Positions 7,710 through 16,490 of a stretch of DNA of 44,458 bases are shown here, piece by piece. Each line of letters opens with the position of its first letter. Within the stretch, counting starts at the first letter, position 1. This DNA comes from DATJGR01 sp035494855 (GTDB lineage: Bacteria > Pseudomonadota > Gammaproteobacteria > Pseudomonadales > Azotimanducaceae): NCBI GenBank assembly GCA_035494855.1, contig DATJGR010000102.1, positions 1 through 44,458 on the forward strand, read 5' to 3'. The position numbers were made by a program, and so were the translations under genes. Below the pieces are notes generated by a model that was given only the letters and a program-made list of their open reading frames with translations, did not search any database and was not told the DNA's origin.

Positions 7710-8897
7710 CTAACGAGGCGTTGTGGCGCGCGGTTGCAACGCTGCGAGCGCAAATGCGGCCGCGCCAAGCGAGACGGCGAGCGCGTCCATCCACAACAGA
7801 CTGGAAGGTCCGAACGCGACGAACGATTGTCCGATGAGCCATGGCAGCGTCATGCCGCCGAGGCCCGAAGTTGCGAGGTACCAGCTGGTGCTGCGTCCCG
7901 ACACGGGCATGCGCTCGCCGGAAAACACGAGCAGCATCGGGAAGATCGATGCGAGGAAGAAGCCGAACAATCCGGTAGCGATCCACAACACGACCGCTGA
8001 AGCGGGAACGCACAGGATCGCGAAGAGACAGACCAGAGCGCCCGCGTGGTCGATGGCGATGATCGTCGTCGCACGAACGCGACTGGCCAGCGGAACGCCG
8101 ATCAGGCGTCCCAACGTCAGCATTCCCCAGAATACAGACGCGAGATACGCGGTCTGCGCCGCGTCGCCGAAGCCAAGTTCGATTCCATAGATGGAAATCC
8201 AACCGCCGTACGCCACTTCCGCGGCAACGTAGAACGCAAACACCGCGGCTATGAGCGCGATGAGGCGTGGCCGCGGCGGTGTTGCGTCGTGAGTGCCGGC
8301 ACGGATCGGTTCCGGTGCACTCGGAATCAGAAACAGTGCCGCGGCGATCGTCGACGTTACGATGCCGAGCGACCAGTAGGCCATCGCAATGTCGTGGGTT
8401 GCGCGGATCGACCACGCGACCACCGCCGGCGCGACCAGCGCGCCCGCGCCGAAACAGAAATGCAGGCCGTTCATTACACCGCCGACGCGCGTGTTGCCCC
8501 CAGGGGGATCGCGATAAATCCACAGCAGCAGCGTGTTTGTGCCGACGTCGATGGTTGCGCTGGCAGCGCCCAGCAGGAAAAACGTCGCCACCAGCGGCCA
8601 CAAAGATGCCGTGAACGGTACGATGGCGAACGACGCAGCCACCAACGAGAGTGCGATGCCCAGCACGCGATGCCCGGGCAACCGGTCGAACCAGTGGCCG
8701 CTCAGCAGCGATCCGACGAGATAGCCGAGCGCGCTGGCTGTGAACACGACGCCGATGGCGCCGATCGAGGCGTGTGTCCGCGCGGCAAGTCCGGCCAGCG
8801 TCGGACCGACGATCGCGGTTCCGAATCCAAGCGTGAGCATCGATGCGTAGTACGCGGCGGTCGCGACGACGCGTTCGCGAGGCGAGGCGAAATTCAC
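7710..8897 (-). CDS. MFS transporter, 12-TM
   Basis: The protein is 395 aa, starting at ATG 8897, 10 bp after the response regulator's stop, so it is in the same operon. About 12 hydrophobic segments are visible, and the loop after TM2 carries the MFS signature in the form GHWFDRLPGHR (residues about 67-77). The central loop near residues 200-212 separates the two six-helix halves. The overall look resembles the fucose-permease/MFSD4-like branch of sugar-type MFS carriers, but the substrate cannot be assigned. Lying directly downstream of a kinase/sigma54 regulator pair and upstream of a bufferin gene, it might move a ligand related to the signal sensed, or a metal complex; that is inference. 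Confidence 0.85.
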   Translation of the reverse strand: MNFASPRERVVATAAYYASMLTLGFGTAIVGPTLAGLAARTHASIGAIGVVFTASALGYLVGSLLSGHWFDRLPGHRVLGIALSLVAASFAIVPFTASLWPLVATFFLLGAASATIDVGTNTLLLWIYRDPPGGNTRVGGVMNGLHFCFGAGALVAPAVVAWSIRATHDIAMAYWSLGIVTSTIAAALFLIPSAPEPIRAGTHDATPPRPRLIALIAAVFAFYVAAEVAYGGWISIYGIELGFGDAAQTAYLASVFWGMLTLGRLIGVPLASRVRATTIIAIDHAGALVCLFAILCVPASAVVLWIATGLFGFFLASIFPMLLVFSGERMPVSGRSTSWYLATSGLGGMTLPWLIGQSFVAFGPSSLLWMDALAVSLGAAAFALAALQPRATTPR

Positions 8898-8907
8898 GCG
8901 AACGTCA

Positions 8908-10419
8908 TCAGATCATGTAATCCGATTTCGAGATGCCGAGCTTCTTCATTCGGAAGCGCGCCGTGCTCGGTTTCAGACTCAGCAGTGCCGCGGCGCCGCG
9001 CGGACCTTCGATCACGCCGCGCGTCTGTCTCAATACCGCAATGATGTGGCGCCGCTCTGCGTCATCGAGACGCAGCGAATCGTCGGGTGCGGCTTCGGCG
9101 CGCGGCGTGTCGGCGCCGTTGGTCGCGCGCGACGGAGCGACGAGCGGTTGATCCAGCGTCAGTTGATCGCCATCGCACAGGATGACGGCGCGTTCGATCG
9201 TGTTCTGCAGATCGCGGATGTTGCCGGGCCACGTGTAATCGACCAGTGCCTGCAGAGCAGACGGTGCAATCCGCGTGATCTGGCGACCGTGTTTGCGCGC
9301 CATGCCGGCGACGAAGAACGCGGCCAGTTCCGGAATATCGTCGCGGCGTTCGCGCAGCGGCGGCAACTCCAGCGGAAAAACGTTGAGCCGGTAGTAGAGA
9401 TCGGCTCGGAAACGCCCGGCCTGCACCTCGGCCGAGAGATCGCGGTTTGTCGCGGCGATGACGCGTACGTCGACGCGGCGCGACTTCGAACTGCCGACCG
9501 GTTCGAACTCCTGTTCCTGGAGCACCCGCAGCAGCTTGGCCTGCGTATCGAGCGGCAACTCGCTGATCTCGTCGAGAAACAGTGTGCCGCCGTCAGCGAG
9601 TTCGAACCGGCCGACTCGCTTGTCCACCGCGCCGGTGAAGGCGCCTTTTACGTGGCCGAACAGTTCGCTCTCGACCAGCCCTGCGGAGATGGCTGCGCAG
9701 TTCAGCTTCACCATCGTGGCGCCGCTGCGGCGGCTCGCATCGTGGATCGCACGGGCGATGAGTTCCTTGCCGGTACCGGTTTCGCCGTAGATCAGCACTG
9801 TCGCATCGCTGTTCGCCACAATGTCGACCTTGCGCAACACTGCCTTGAGGCACGCCGACGAGCCGATGATGGCGCGGTGGTCGTGCGTTTGGCGGATTTC
9901 GTCCTGCAGATAGGCATTTTCGGCCTGCAACCGCTGCGACAGGCGCTGCACTTCGGCGAGCGCGGCGCCCAATTCGACCGTGCGTTGTGCGACCCGCTCT
10001 TCGAGTTCCGTATTGGCAGCCTGCAGGCGCTGCTGCAATCGATGGATCTGCAGTTGGGTGCTGACGCGTGCGAGGACTTCGGGCACCTGAAACGGCTTGG
10101 TGATGTAGTCCTGCGCGCCGAGCTCGAACGCGCGCACCTTGTCTTCGAGTTCGCCGAGCGCCGTCATGAAGATGATCGGAATGTGCGCGGTCGATGCGTC
10201 TCCCCGTAAACGTGTACAGGTCTCGAAGCCATCGACGCCCGGCATCATGACGTCGAGCAGGATCAGGTCGGGTTGTGCCTGGCGCGCACGGGCGATCGCA
10301 CTCGCGCCGTCTTCGGCAACCAGCACCCGGTGGTTGTCGCGGCTCAGGCACTTCAACAGCACGTCGAGGTTGGACGGGTTGTCGTCTGCGATCAGGATTG
10401 TGCAACGCTCTACGCTCAT
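8908..10419 (-). CDS. Sigma54-dependent response regulator (REC - coiled coil - AAA+ - Fis-type HTH)
   Basis: The protein is 503 aa. Residues 5-122 are a receiver: ADD at 11-13, phospho-acceptor D56, and K108 in ITKPF. Residues about 125-180 form a coiled coil, unusually long for an NtrC-type protein. Residues about 184-415 are the AAA+ module: Walker A GETGTGKE (212-219), the sigma54-contact loop GAFTGA (259-264), Walker B GTLFLDEI (278-285), and arginine-rich LPPLRERRDDIPELA. Residues about 450-503 are a Fis-like HTH ending RFRMKKLGIS. All key residues are intact, so it should be a phosphorylation-controlled activator of sigma54 promoters. It follows the hybrid kinase by 4 bp, its obvious partner. 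The two sigma54-like promoters I found flank this locus, one before each bufferin transcription unit, making them its prime candidate targets. Confidence 0.92.
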   Translation of the reverse strand: MSVERCTILIADDNPSNLDVLLKCLSRDNHRVLVAEDGASAIARARQAQPDLILLDVMMPGVDGFETCTRLRGDASTAHIPIIFMTALGELEDKVRAFELGAQDYITKPFQVPEVLARVSTQLQIHRLQQRLQAANTELEERVAQRTVELGAALAEVQRLSQRLQAENAYLQDEIRQTHDHRAIIGSSACLKAVLRKVDIVANSDATVLIYGETGTGKELIARAIHDASRRSGATMVKLNCAAISAGLVESELFGHVKGAFTGAVDKRVGRFELADGGTLFLDEISELPLDTQAKLLRVLQEQEFEPVGSSKSRRVDVRVIAATNRDLSAEVQAGRFRADLYYRLNVFPLELPPLRERRDDIPELAAFFVAGMARKHGRQITRIAPSALQALVDYTWPGNIRDLQNTIERAVILCDGDQLTLDQPLVAPSRATNGADTPRAEAAPDDSLRLDDAERRHIIAVLRQTRGVIEGPRGAAALLSLKPSTARFRMKKLGISKSDYMI

Positions 10420-10423
10420 CTCG

Positions 10424-13400
10424 CTAATCCTGACGCTTGCGCAGCGATTCGAGCAACGCCCGGATGCGGTTCATCTGAAACTGACGCGTGAAACCGCGCA
10501 GATGCGCGACGAAGGGCGCCAGTTCGGTTCGAGCCGCGAGCATGTCGAGTGCAACGTTCAATCCCTCGATGTCGCCGAGCGTCGTCAGTTCCAACATGCG
10601 CTCGAGTTCCTCGGGCGCTGGCAGCGGCAGTTCGGCGACGGCGGGTGTTTGCGGTGTTGCGGTGCGCGATCCTTCGCTGTCGGCATAAACCCATTCGATG
10701 TCCAGGTGGTGTCGCAGACGCTCGAGCAGTTCGGTCACGCGCACCGGCTTCGCGATGAAATCGACCGCGCCCTGCTGCAGGCTCTCGCGGCGCGTGTCGT
10801 CGAATGCGCTCGCCGACACCGCAATGGTGCGCACGTGCGCGAGTTCCGGGTCGAGTCTCAAACGCCGGATTGCCTCGAAGCCGTCGAGGTTCGGCATCAC
10901 CAAGTCCATCAGCACCAGGTCTGGACGGTGTTGACGCGCGACGGCGAGCGCTTCGTTGCCGTCGGCTGCCTGGTAGACGATGAAACCGAGCGGTTCGAGC
11001 AGGCGCGCCAGAACGCTGCGGTTCTCGGCTTTGTCGTCGGCAACGAGGATCGAGCGGATGCCGCCGAGATAGCCGATCACGGCGCGCGACGGCGGTGTTT
11101 CGATCGCAACGGCTTCGTTTACCAGCGGCAACGCGAGTCGTACCACGAAGCGACTGCCGCGTCCGGATCGGCTCGTAACCTCGATGCTGCCGCCCATCGC
11201 CTCGACGAGGCGCTTCGTGATCGTCAGCCCGAGACCGGTACCTTCTGTCTGCGTTCCGACTTGATGAAAGGGCTCGAAGATCCTGGTGAGTTCCTTTTTC
11301 GGAATACCGATACCGGTATCTTCGACTTCGAATTCGAGTTGCGTCCCGGCGCCTTCCGACGCGGCGTGCACCTTCAGTGCTACGCCGCCGCTGCGGGTGA
11401 ACTTGGCGGCGTTGCTCAGCAGGTTCAGCAGTATCTGCCGCAACTTTGCCGCATCGGCGAGCACCTGCTTCGGTAGTGCCGACGCGATCTCGAACGTGAA
11501 CGTCAGGTTGCCTTGCGCGGCGCGTAGCCGGCCGAGATCCGCGGTGTCCTGCAGCAGCCGCGGCAGGTCGACGGGAGCCGGCACGAGATCGAATTTACTC
11601 GACTCGATCTTCGCGAGGTCGAGCAGCTCGTTGATGATCTTCAATAGATGTTCGCCACACCATTGAATGGTCTGCACCGCTTCCCGCTGATCGTCTGAAA
11701 GCGTCTGATCCCGATCGAGCAGCTGCGCGTAACCCAGAATGCCGTTTAGTGGCGTTCTCAATTCATGGCTGGTGCTGGCGAGGAATTCGGTTTTGGCACG
11801 GTTCGCGGCCTCCGCGGTGAGTTTTGCACTCTCCAGACTCACGGCGATGTCGCGGCGCGCGAGCGCACCGGCGATGGTCTCTCCGAGCATCCCGAACAAT
11901 TCGACCTCGTCGTCCGCCCATCGGTGTGGCTGCTGTAGCACGTCGATCGCCAGAGCGCCGACCACGGACGATCCCGACCGCAACGGCACCATCAGGCGTG
12001 CAGCGGCGCCGCACTCCAGCATTTCGTGGCGAATGTGGCGCGCTCGCGTTTGAGACGCATCGACGATGTGAATGACGCCAGTCTTGCGCAGGCGTCCGAG
12101 ATGTCGCTCCAGCGCGAGTGTCTTCGTGCTCGATTCATTGCCCGAAAGGTCGAAGCGGTGGGTCAATGCAATCGACGCGCTGCGGTCGGTCTGACGACAG
12201 ACGAAGGCGCGTTGTGCGCCGAGCGACACGCACGCGAGCTCGAGAGCACGGACGATCTCCGCGTCGAGTTCGCCGGCTGCGACGCTCGCGATCTGTGTCG
12301 ATGTCGACGTCACCAGCGCTTCGAGTTCCCGCCGTCGGCGGAGTGCGATCTCCATCGACTTGCGTTCGGTGATGTCGGTGATGATCGAGCGCGTACCTTC
12401 GATCTCGCCGGCGTCATTGCGATACGGTGTGACCGAAACCGATCCCCAGATCGTGCGGCCGTTCTTCGCGACAAATTCCACTTCCTGATTGAACGTCGCG
12501 ATTCCGGCGAGCAGCTTGTCGCGCACCATCTGCGCCACCGGTTTGCCGTCGGTGCCATCGCTGACGAGGTCGAACAGCGGCATGCCTACGATCTCGTCCT
12601 GCGCATATCCGAAAAGTTCCGTGGCGCGACGGTTCGCGCGCACGATGGTGCCGTCGGCGCTCACCGACCAGTACACGCTCGGCGCCTCCTCGTAGAGTTC
12701 CCGGAACGCCTTTTCGCTGATGCGCAGTGCGCGTTCGGTCTGCGTACGTTTCGCAACTTCCTGTTGCAGTTTCGAATTGGCGACGAACAGCGCCGTCGTA
12801 CGCTCGTGCACACGTTGCTCGAGTTCGTCGTGCGCATTCTTCAGGAACCGCGCGGCTTCCTTCTGCTCGCTGATATCGAGCACCGCTACGAGCACGCGCG
12901 ACCAGTCGTGCTCGCGGCCCGGCATCAGGCGCCACTTCATGTATCGATCGCGGACATTGCCCGCCAATGTGCGGTCGGTGGCTTCGGTGTCGTATTCGAT
13001 CGCGCCTTCCGCGAATCGCAACACCATCTCGCCGAGTGCGGCATATGCCTCGGGCGTGAAGATGTCGTCCGGTTGCAGGTGGAAGAACTGTTCGATTGCG
13101 GTGCCTTCGTAGGCATGCAGCGTCGCTTTGTTGACGGTCTGCACCTGCTGCATCTCGACGACGCGGTGCAGCAGCGAAGGGCGGTCGCGAAAGTACTCGC
13201 GCAGGTCGGTAATGCCGCGGCCGCGCAAGTCGTCGATGTGTCGCTTCGCGCTTGAGAAATCCGATACCCACAATGCGGCCGGCGACTCTTCGAACAGATT
13301 CCGAATCTCTGCTTCGTTGTGGATAAGGCGTTGCTCCACTTCGCGCCGGCGTTCGATCTCGGCGTTCAGCCGCTGGACGATCTCGGCGAGTTCGGCCGTT

Positions 13401-13960
13401 CGCTCCGATACGCGGCGCTCCAGGTCTGCGTTCGCGGATTCGAGCTCCTTCTCGAACTGCCGGCGTTCGACCTCGGCCGTGGCGCGCGCGGCAAAGATGC
13501 GCAACAGACCCAGCGACATCGGGTCCCATACGCGTTCATGGTCGTCGAAAACCGCAAGGTGCCCCATGACGCGACCGTCAGGACGCAGCAGCGGAACCGC
13601 GACGTAGCTCTTGGCGCCGATTCGTTCGAGTGCGGCGCGGTCTTCGGGAAAGCAGACCGCAACGTCCGCTTCATAAGACACGATGTCGCCGTTGCCGGTC
13701 GCAACCAATTCGCACGGTGTGCCTTTCAGCGGGAACGAGAACGGGTCGCGGTACTTGCCGTGGCTGTCCCACCAGGCGAGAACGTTGGCGCGGGTCAACG
13801 CCGGATCGAACTCGGCAACGAACGTGTAGCGGGTCTGCATCCCTTCGGACAGCTTGCGTACCAGCGCACGAAAGAACGCCTCGCCGGTGACCGATGCGGT
13901 GCCTTCGTCGATGAGACGCAGCAGTTCGGCGGCTTTTACATCGAGCGGCTGGAGGTTCAC
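10424..13960 (-). CDS. Soluble hybrid histidine kinase (GAF-PAS-PAS-GAF-HisKA-HATPase-REC)
   Basis: The protein is 1178 aa, starting at GTG 13960; an ATG just upstream runs into a stop. No membrane segment or signal peptide is seen, so sensing is cytoplasmic. In order: GAF (about 10-165), coiled coil (165-215), a PAS-like region (220-370), coiled coil, PAS (415-535, with GTRSIITDITERK), GAF (550-700), HisKA with H732 in SHELRTPLNG, HATPase (840-945; N850, DTGIGIP, GTGLGL), receiver (968-1085) with D1019 and K1071, and a short helical tail without a recognisable Hpt domain. Since Hpt is absent, phosphate probably passes from H732 directly to D56 of the regulator encoded 4 bp downstream, with the attached receiver tuning or draining it; that is inference. 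It starts 82 bp after the bufferin operon's last gene. Confidence 0.92.
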   Translation of the reverse strand: MNLQPLDVKAAELLRLIDEGTASVTGEAFFRALVRKLSEGMQTRYTFVAEFDPALTRANVLAWWDSHGKYRDPFSFPLKGTPCELVATGNGDIVSYEADVAVCFPEDRAALERIGAKSYVAVPLLRPDGRVMGHLAVFDDHERVWDPMSLGLLRIFAARATAEVERRQFEKELESANADLERRVSERTAELAEIVQRLNAEIERRREVEQRLIHNEAEIRNLFEESPAALWVSDFSSAKRHIDDLRGRGITDLREYFRDRPSLLHRVVEMQQVQTVNKATLHAYEGTAIEQFFHLQPDDIFTPEAYAALGEMVLRFAEGAIEYDTEATDRTLAGNVRDRYMKWRLMPGREHDWSRVLVAVLDISEQKEAARFLKNAHDELEQRVHERTTALFVANSKLQQEVAKRTQTERALRISEKAFRELYEEAPSVYWSVSADGTIVRANRRATELFGYAQDEIVGMPLFDLVSDGTDGKPVAQMVRDKLLAGIATFNQEVEFVAKNGRTIWGSVSVTPYRNDAGEIEGTRSIITDITERKSMEIALRRRRELEALVTSTSTQIASVAAGELDAEIVRALELACVSLGAQRAFVCRQTDRSASIALTHRFDLSGNESSTKTLALERHLGRLRKTGVIHIVDASQTRARHIRHEMLECGAAARLMVPLRSGSSVVGALAIDVLQQPHRWADDEVELFGMLGETIAGALARRDIAVSLESAKLTAEAANRAKTEFLASTSHELRTPLNGILGYAQLLDRDQTLSDDQREAVQTIQWCGEHLLKIINELLDLAKIESSKFDLVPAPVDLPRLLQDTADLGRLRAAQGNLTFTFEIASALPKQVLADAAKLRQILLNLLSNAAKFTRSGGVALKVHAASEGAGTQLEFEVEDTGIGIPKKELTRIFEPFHQVGTQTEGTGLGLTITKRLVEAMGGSIEVTSRSGRGSRFVVRLALPLVNEAVAIETPPSRAVIGYLGGIRSILVADDKAENRSVLARLLEPLGFIVYQAADGNEALAVARQHRPDLVLMDLVMPNLDGFEAIRRLRLDPELAHVRTIAVSASAFDDTRRESLQQGAVDFIAKPVRVTELLERLRHHLDIEWVYADSEGSRTATPQTPAVAELPLPAPEELERMLELTTLGDIEGLNVALDMLAARTELAPFVAHLRGFTRQFQMNRIRALLESLRKRQD

Positions 13961-14042
13961 GGCATGCTCGCTACAAACAGGCGATCAATGGTGCGGCACG
14001 GTGCGAAAGACTGTCCAGCAGCCATGGAGGGAGACTGCATGT

Positions 14043-14540
14043 TCAGATTGGCATTGCCCGGGCCGCCGGCTCGGACACGACGGTACGTTGACGCGACATG
14101 ATGTAGTCGAACGACGCTTTACCGGGTCCGTAAACAGCAAGGACGATCAGCATGAAGCCCCACAACACGTGTTGTGCCAGCGCCGCTTCGAAGCCTTCGC
14201 TCAGCAGCACGTGCGCATATGAAACGACTGCCATGGCGTTCACCGCGAACAGACCGATTGCCGAGAGTCGACCCGCGACGCCGAGAACCAGCAGCGCCGG
14301 GAACGCCAGTTCGCCGGTCGTCCCGACGACCGCTGCGACGTGGCTCGGCAGCAGCGGGACGCGATATTCGTTCTCGAACAGGAACAACGTGTTCTCCCAC
14401 GCGCTCACTTTCAGGTAGCCCGATACGAGGAACTGCCAGCTCACCCAAAGGCGCACCGCCAACGCGACGGGCGTCTGCAATGTGTTGAGTGCGCGTGCGG
14501 ACATGCGTACGAGCGAGACGTAGCGATCGATGAAAGTCAT
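14043..14540 (-). CDS. DoxX family membrane protein, last gene of the bufferin operon
   Basis: The protein is 165 aa. ATG 14540 is chosen because it overlaps the bufC stop as ATGA and starts just before the first hydrophobic segment; the open frame further upstream lies inside bufC. Four membrane helices are visible (AVRLWVSWQFLVSGYLKVSA; then helices starting ELAFPALLVLGVAGRL, AIGLFAVNAMAVVSYA and HVLWGFMLIVLAVYGPG). The short motif SGYLKVSAW and the PGKASFDYI end are typical of DoxX proteins that accompany DUF2282-DUF692-DUF2063 operons. Its biochemical role there is not established; suggestions include membrane redox or membrane anchoring of the maturation system. Both neighbours agree with a bufferin role. 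Confidence 0.88.
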   Translation of the reverse strand: MTFIDRYVSLVRMSARALNTLQTPVALAVRLWVSWQFLVSGYLKVSAWENTLFLFENEYRVPLLPSHVAAVVGTTGELAFPALLVLGVAGRLSAIGLFAVNAMAVVSYAHVLLSEGFEAALAQHVLWGFMLIVLAVYGPGKASFDYIMSRQRTVVSEPAARAMPI

Positions 14541-15304
14541 GAAGGTTCTCCATCCGTATCGAGGGGGAATTCCGTGGCGGTGCAGTGTGTGAGCGCTCCG
14601 CGCGTGATGAGCAACACGAGACATGCGGTGAGATCGAAGCCCGCGTCGATCGACATTGCATGGTCGAGCGCGTGCGCCAATGGTTCGCCCTGGTAGAGCT
14701 CCTGGACGAATGCGTATTGAGCGACGTCGAGCCGCAGGATCTCGACCTGCATCTGTGGTCGATGGATGATCAGTCGGTCTTCCCCAGCCGACAGGTCGAC
14801 CGTGTCTTCATCGTCGCCTTGGTGCGCTTGCCAGATCGCCAGCACCGGAAACGGGGAGCGAAGCAGGCGTGTCGACGGTTGAAAGGTAAACGTGAGATTG
14901 TCGGCGTCGAGCGCCAATGCGAGCTGGTGCAGTTCCAGCGTTGTGGCATCCGCTGCGTTCAACGCATCGGCGTACGCCCACTCGAACCGCGCAACGTCTG
15001 CGAGATACTCATGCTCGGAATTGCCGTACAACGCGCGCAGGAAGAACGGGAACTCGCCGCCGAATTGTGCGAGGTCGCCGGCGCGCGACGGAAATCCGCG
15101 TGCATAGTCGTGCGCGAGCGTTCGGAAGCACGCTTCGCCGACGAGTTGTGCAACCACGGGGTAGGTGGACGCCAACGCCTTGCGGTGCCCCTCGAAGTAG
15201 TTGTTGCGATAGACATCGACGCCATCAGCCTGCAATGGATCAGCCGCGTGCCCGTCGAGCAGCGCCTGCAGGAAGCGCGCTTGCGTCTTACGCAGCGATT
15301 GCAT
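14537..15304 (-). CDS. bufC: BufC: DUF2063 partner protein of the MNIO enzyme
   Basis: The protein is 255 aa, starting at ATG 15304 and overlapping the end of bufB by 17 bp. The N-terminal half (residues about 5-100) shows the DUF2063 pattern: RFLQALLDG, VYRNNYFEGHRKALASTYPVVAQLVGE, then DYARGFPSRAGDLAQFGGEF. A second domain follows (residues about 140-245, FPVLAIWQAHQ). In bufferin systems this partner binds the precursor's leader or core and presents it to BufB. It is cytoplasmic, with no signal peptide. It overlaps both neighbours (17 bp and 4 bp), so synthesis is probably balanced by translational coupling. Length and motifs look complete. Confidence 0.9.
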   Translation of the reverse strand: MQSLRKTQARFLQALLDGHAADPLQADGVDVYRNNYFEGHRKALASTYPVVAQLVGEACFRTLAHDYARGFPSRAGDLAQFGGEFPFFLRALYGNSEHEYLADVARFEWAYADALNAADATTLELHQLALALDADNLTFTFQPSTRLLRSPFPVLAIWQAHQGDDEDTVDLSAGEDRLIIHRPQMQVEILRLDVAQYAFVQELYQGEPLAHALDHAMSIDAGFDLTACLVLLITRGALTHCTATEFPLDTDGEPS

Positions 15305-16163
15305 GGTCGGATCTCAGGTAGTGGTCAGCGATCCGCGCCTCGTCTTCCAACACGTCGAACGACGGCAGGTTGGCGTCCCATTCGATCAGCGTCGGGCGCG
15401 CGCCGAATCGTTCCACCGCCGCTTCGAAGAGCGTCCACACCTCCTCTGCGACGCGCCCGTCATGCGTGTCGATGAGCATTGTCGTACCGTCGCGCCGGAC
15501 GCGCGTGCTGTGGCCGGCGAGATGGAACTCGCGTACGCGCTCGACCGGTATACCGGCGATGTAGTCGGCTGCACTGAACCCATGATTGCTGGCGCTGACG
15601 TAGATGTTGTTTACGTCGAGCAGAATGTCGCAGCCGGAGCGCTTACTCAGCGCGGCGATGAAGTCCCATTCCGGCATCGTCGAATGCTCGAACGCGAGGT
15701 AGCTCGATGGGTTCTCGATCAGGATCGTTCGACCGAGGAAGTCCTGTACGAAGCCGACGCGATCGCTGAAATGGATCAGCGCCTCATCCGTGTACGGCAG
15801 CGGCAGCAGATCGTTGATGAACTGACCGCCGATCGACGACCACGACAGATGTTCGGAGACGAATAGGGGTTGAAAGCGATCGACGACGCGCTTCAGGTGC
15901 GCCAGGTGTCTGCAGTCGAGCGCATCGGTAGAGCCGAGTGAGAGACCCACACCGTGCAGGCTCAACGGATAGTCGAGGCGGACACGTTCGAGGAACTGCG
16001 GCTGCGGTCCGCCTGACGCGAAGAAGTTTTCGGTGTGCACTTCGAACCACGGCGTATTGGGGCGAGTGGTCAATACGTGGCGATGATGAGCGCTCCGCAA
16101 GCCGATTCCGGCGGTGGCCGGAACCGGTGCGGGCGCGATCGCCGATTGAACGACGGGTGTCAT
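15288..16163 (-). CDS. bufB: BufB: MNIO (DUF692) multinuclear iron-dependent oxidase
   Basis: The protein is 291 aa. ATG 16163 is used: it overlaps the bufA1 stop as ATGA and gives the normal MNIO length; the frame extends upstream to 16499 only as a shadow over bufA1. The TIM-barrel motifs are present in order: WFEVHTENFF (39-48), SLHGVGLSLGS (68-78), SEHLSW (103-108), NDLLPLPYT (117-125), IENPSSY (149-155), DVNNIYVSASNHG (183-195), EFHLAGH (212-218), DTHD (232-235) and EWD (261-263). The His, Glu and Asp residues in these motifs are the expected iron ligands. MNIOs in this context oxidise precursor cysteines to heterocycles. It is the only MNIO in the window, while two candidate precursors are present. 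Confidence 0.93.
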   Translation of the reverse strand: MTPVVQSAIAPAPVPATAGIGLRSAHHRHVLTTRPNTPWFEVHTENFFASGGPQPQFLERVRLDYPLSLHGVGLSLGSTDALDCRHLAHLKRVVDRFQPLFVSEHLSWSSIGGQFINDLLPLPYTDEALIHFSDRVGFVQDFLGRTILIENPSSYLAFEHSTMPEWDFIAALSKRSGCDILLDVNNIYVSASNHGFSAADYIAGIPVERVREFHLAGHSTRVRRDGTTMLIDTHDGRVAEEVWTLFEAAVERFGARPTLIEWDANLPSFDVLEDEARIADHYLRSDHAIAA

Positions 16164-16432
16164 GCCTTCTTCGGCGTCAGGCTGCCGCCGACGAGGCGTT
16201 CGCACGTGCCGGTGGGGACGTAGATCCACTCGGCTGCGTTCGACGCGCTCTTGGACTGACCGGCACACGCGTGACCGTTGGCGGCGCAATCGTTCTTGCC
16301 GGATTGCGCAACGCCGTAGCACTTCTCTTTGCCGGGACCGCCTTCCGCGGGTGCTGCGTGTGCCAGCATTCCGGCGATTGCGAGCGCGCCGGTGATTGCG
16401 GTGGCGATGACTGCACTCTTGCGATTGATCAT
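16160..16432 (-). CDS. bufA1: Bufferin-type metallophore precursor (BufA1 family, DUF2282), first gene of operon
   Basis: The protein is 90 aa, starting at ATG 16432 with GGAG upstream at about 9 nt. Residues 1-27 are a signal peptide (ATAITGALAIAGMLAHA). The mature part contains cysteines C38, C49, C56 and C77 with spacing x10, x6 and x20, identical to the solitary copy, and the family blocks SGKNDCAANGHAC and EWIYVPTGTCERLVGGSL. BufA1 precursors are modified in the cytoplasm by BufBC, exported, and chelate copper or similar thiophilic metals in the periplasm. The stop overlaps the bufB start by 4 nt. A sigma54-like promoter at 16491-16506 would give a leader of about 48 nt. Without it, the AT-rich patch around 16505-16545 could hold an ordinary promoter. 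Confidence 0.92.
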   Translation of the reverse strand: MINRKSAVIATAITGALAIAGMLAHAAPAEGGPGKEKCYGVAQSGKNDCAANGHACAGQSKSASNAAEWIYVPTGTCERLVGGSLTPKKA

Positions 16433-16490
16433 GTCGATACTCTCCGTTGGGTAGTTGTTGAACCTGGGGCTGCCAGGCAACGGCAGAATG

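Noticed and set aside
9046..10209. Long plus-strand ORF over the response regulator
   Set aside because: Antisense shadow of an AAA+ gene with every catalytic motif intact; no recognisable fold or ribosome site.
12026..13255. Long plus-strand ORF over the hybrid kinase
   Set aside because: Antisense shadow; the kinase reading has clear GAF, PAS and HisKA motifs in the same DNA.
13961..14042. Possible sigma54 site before the kinase gene (minus-strand TGGACAGTCTTTCGCA)
   Set aside because: GG-N10-GC spacing is present but the -24 and -12 blocks are otherwise poor matches; probably chance.
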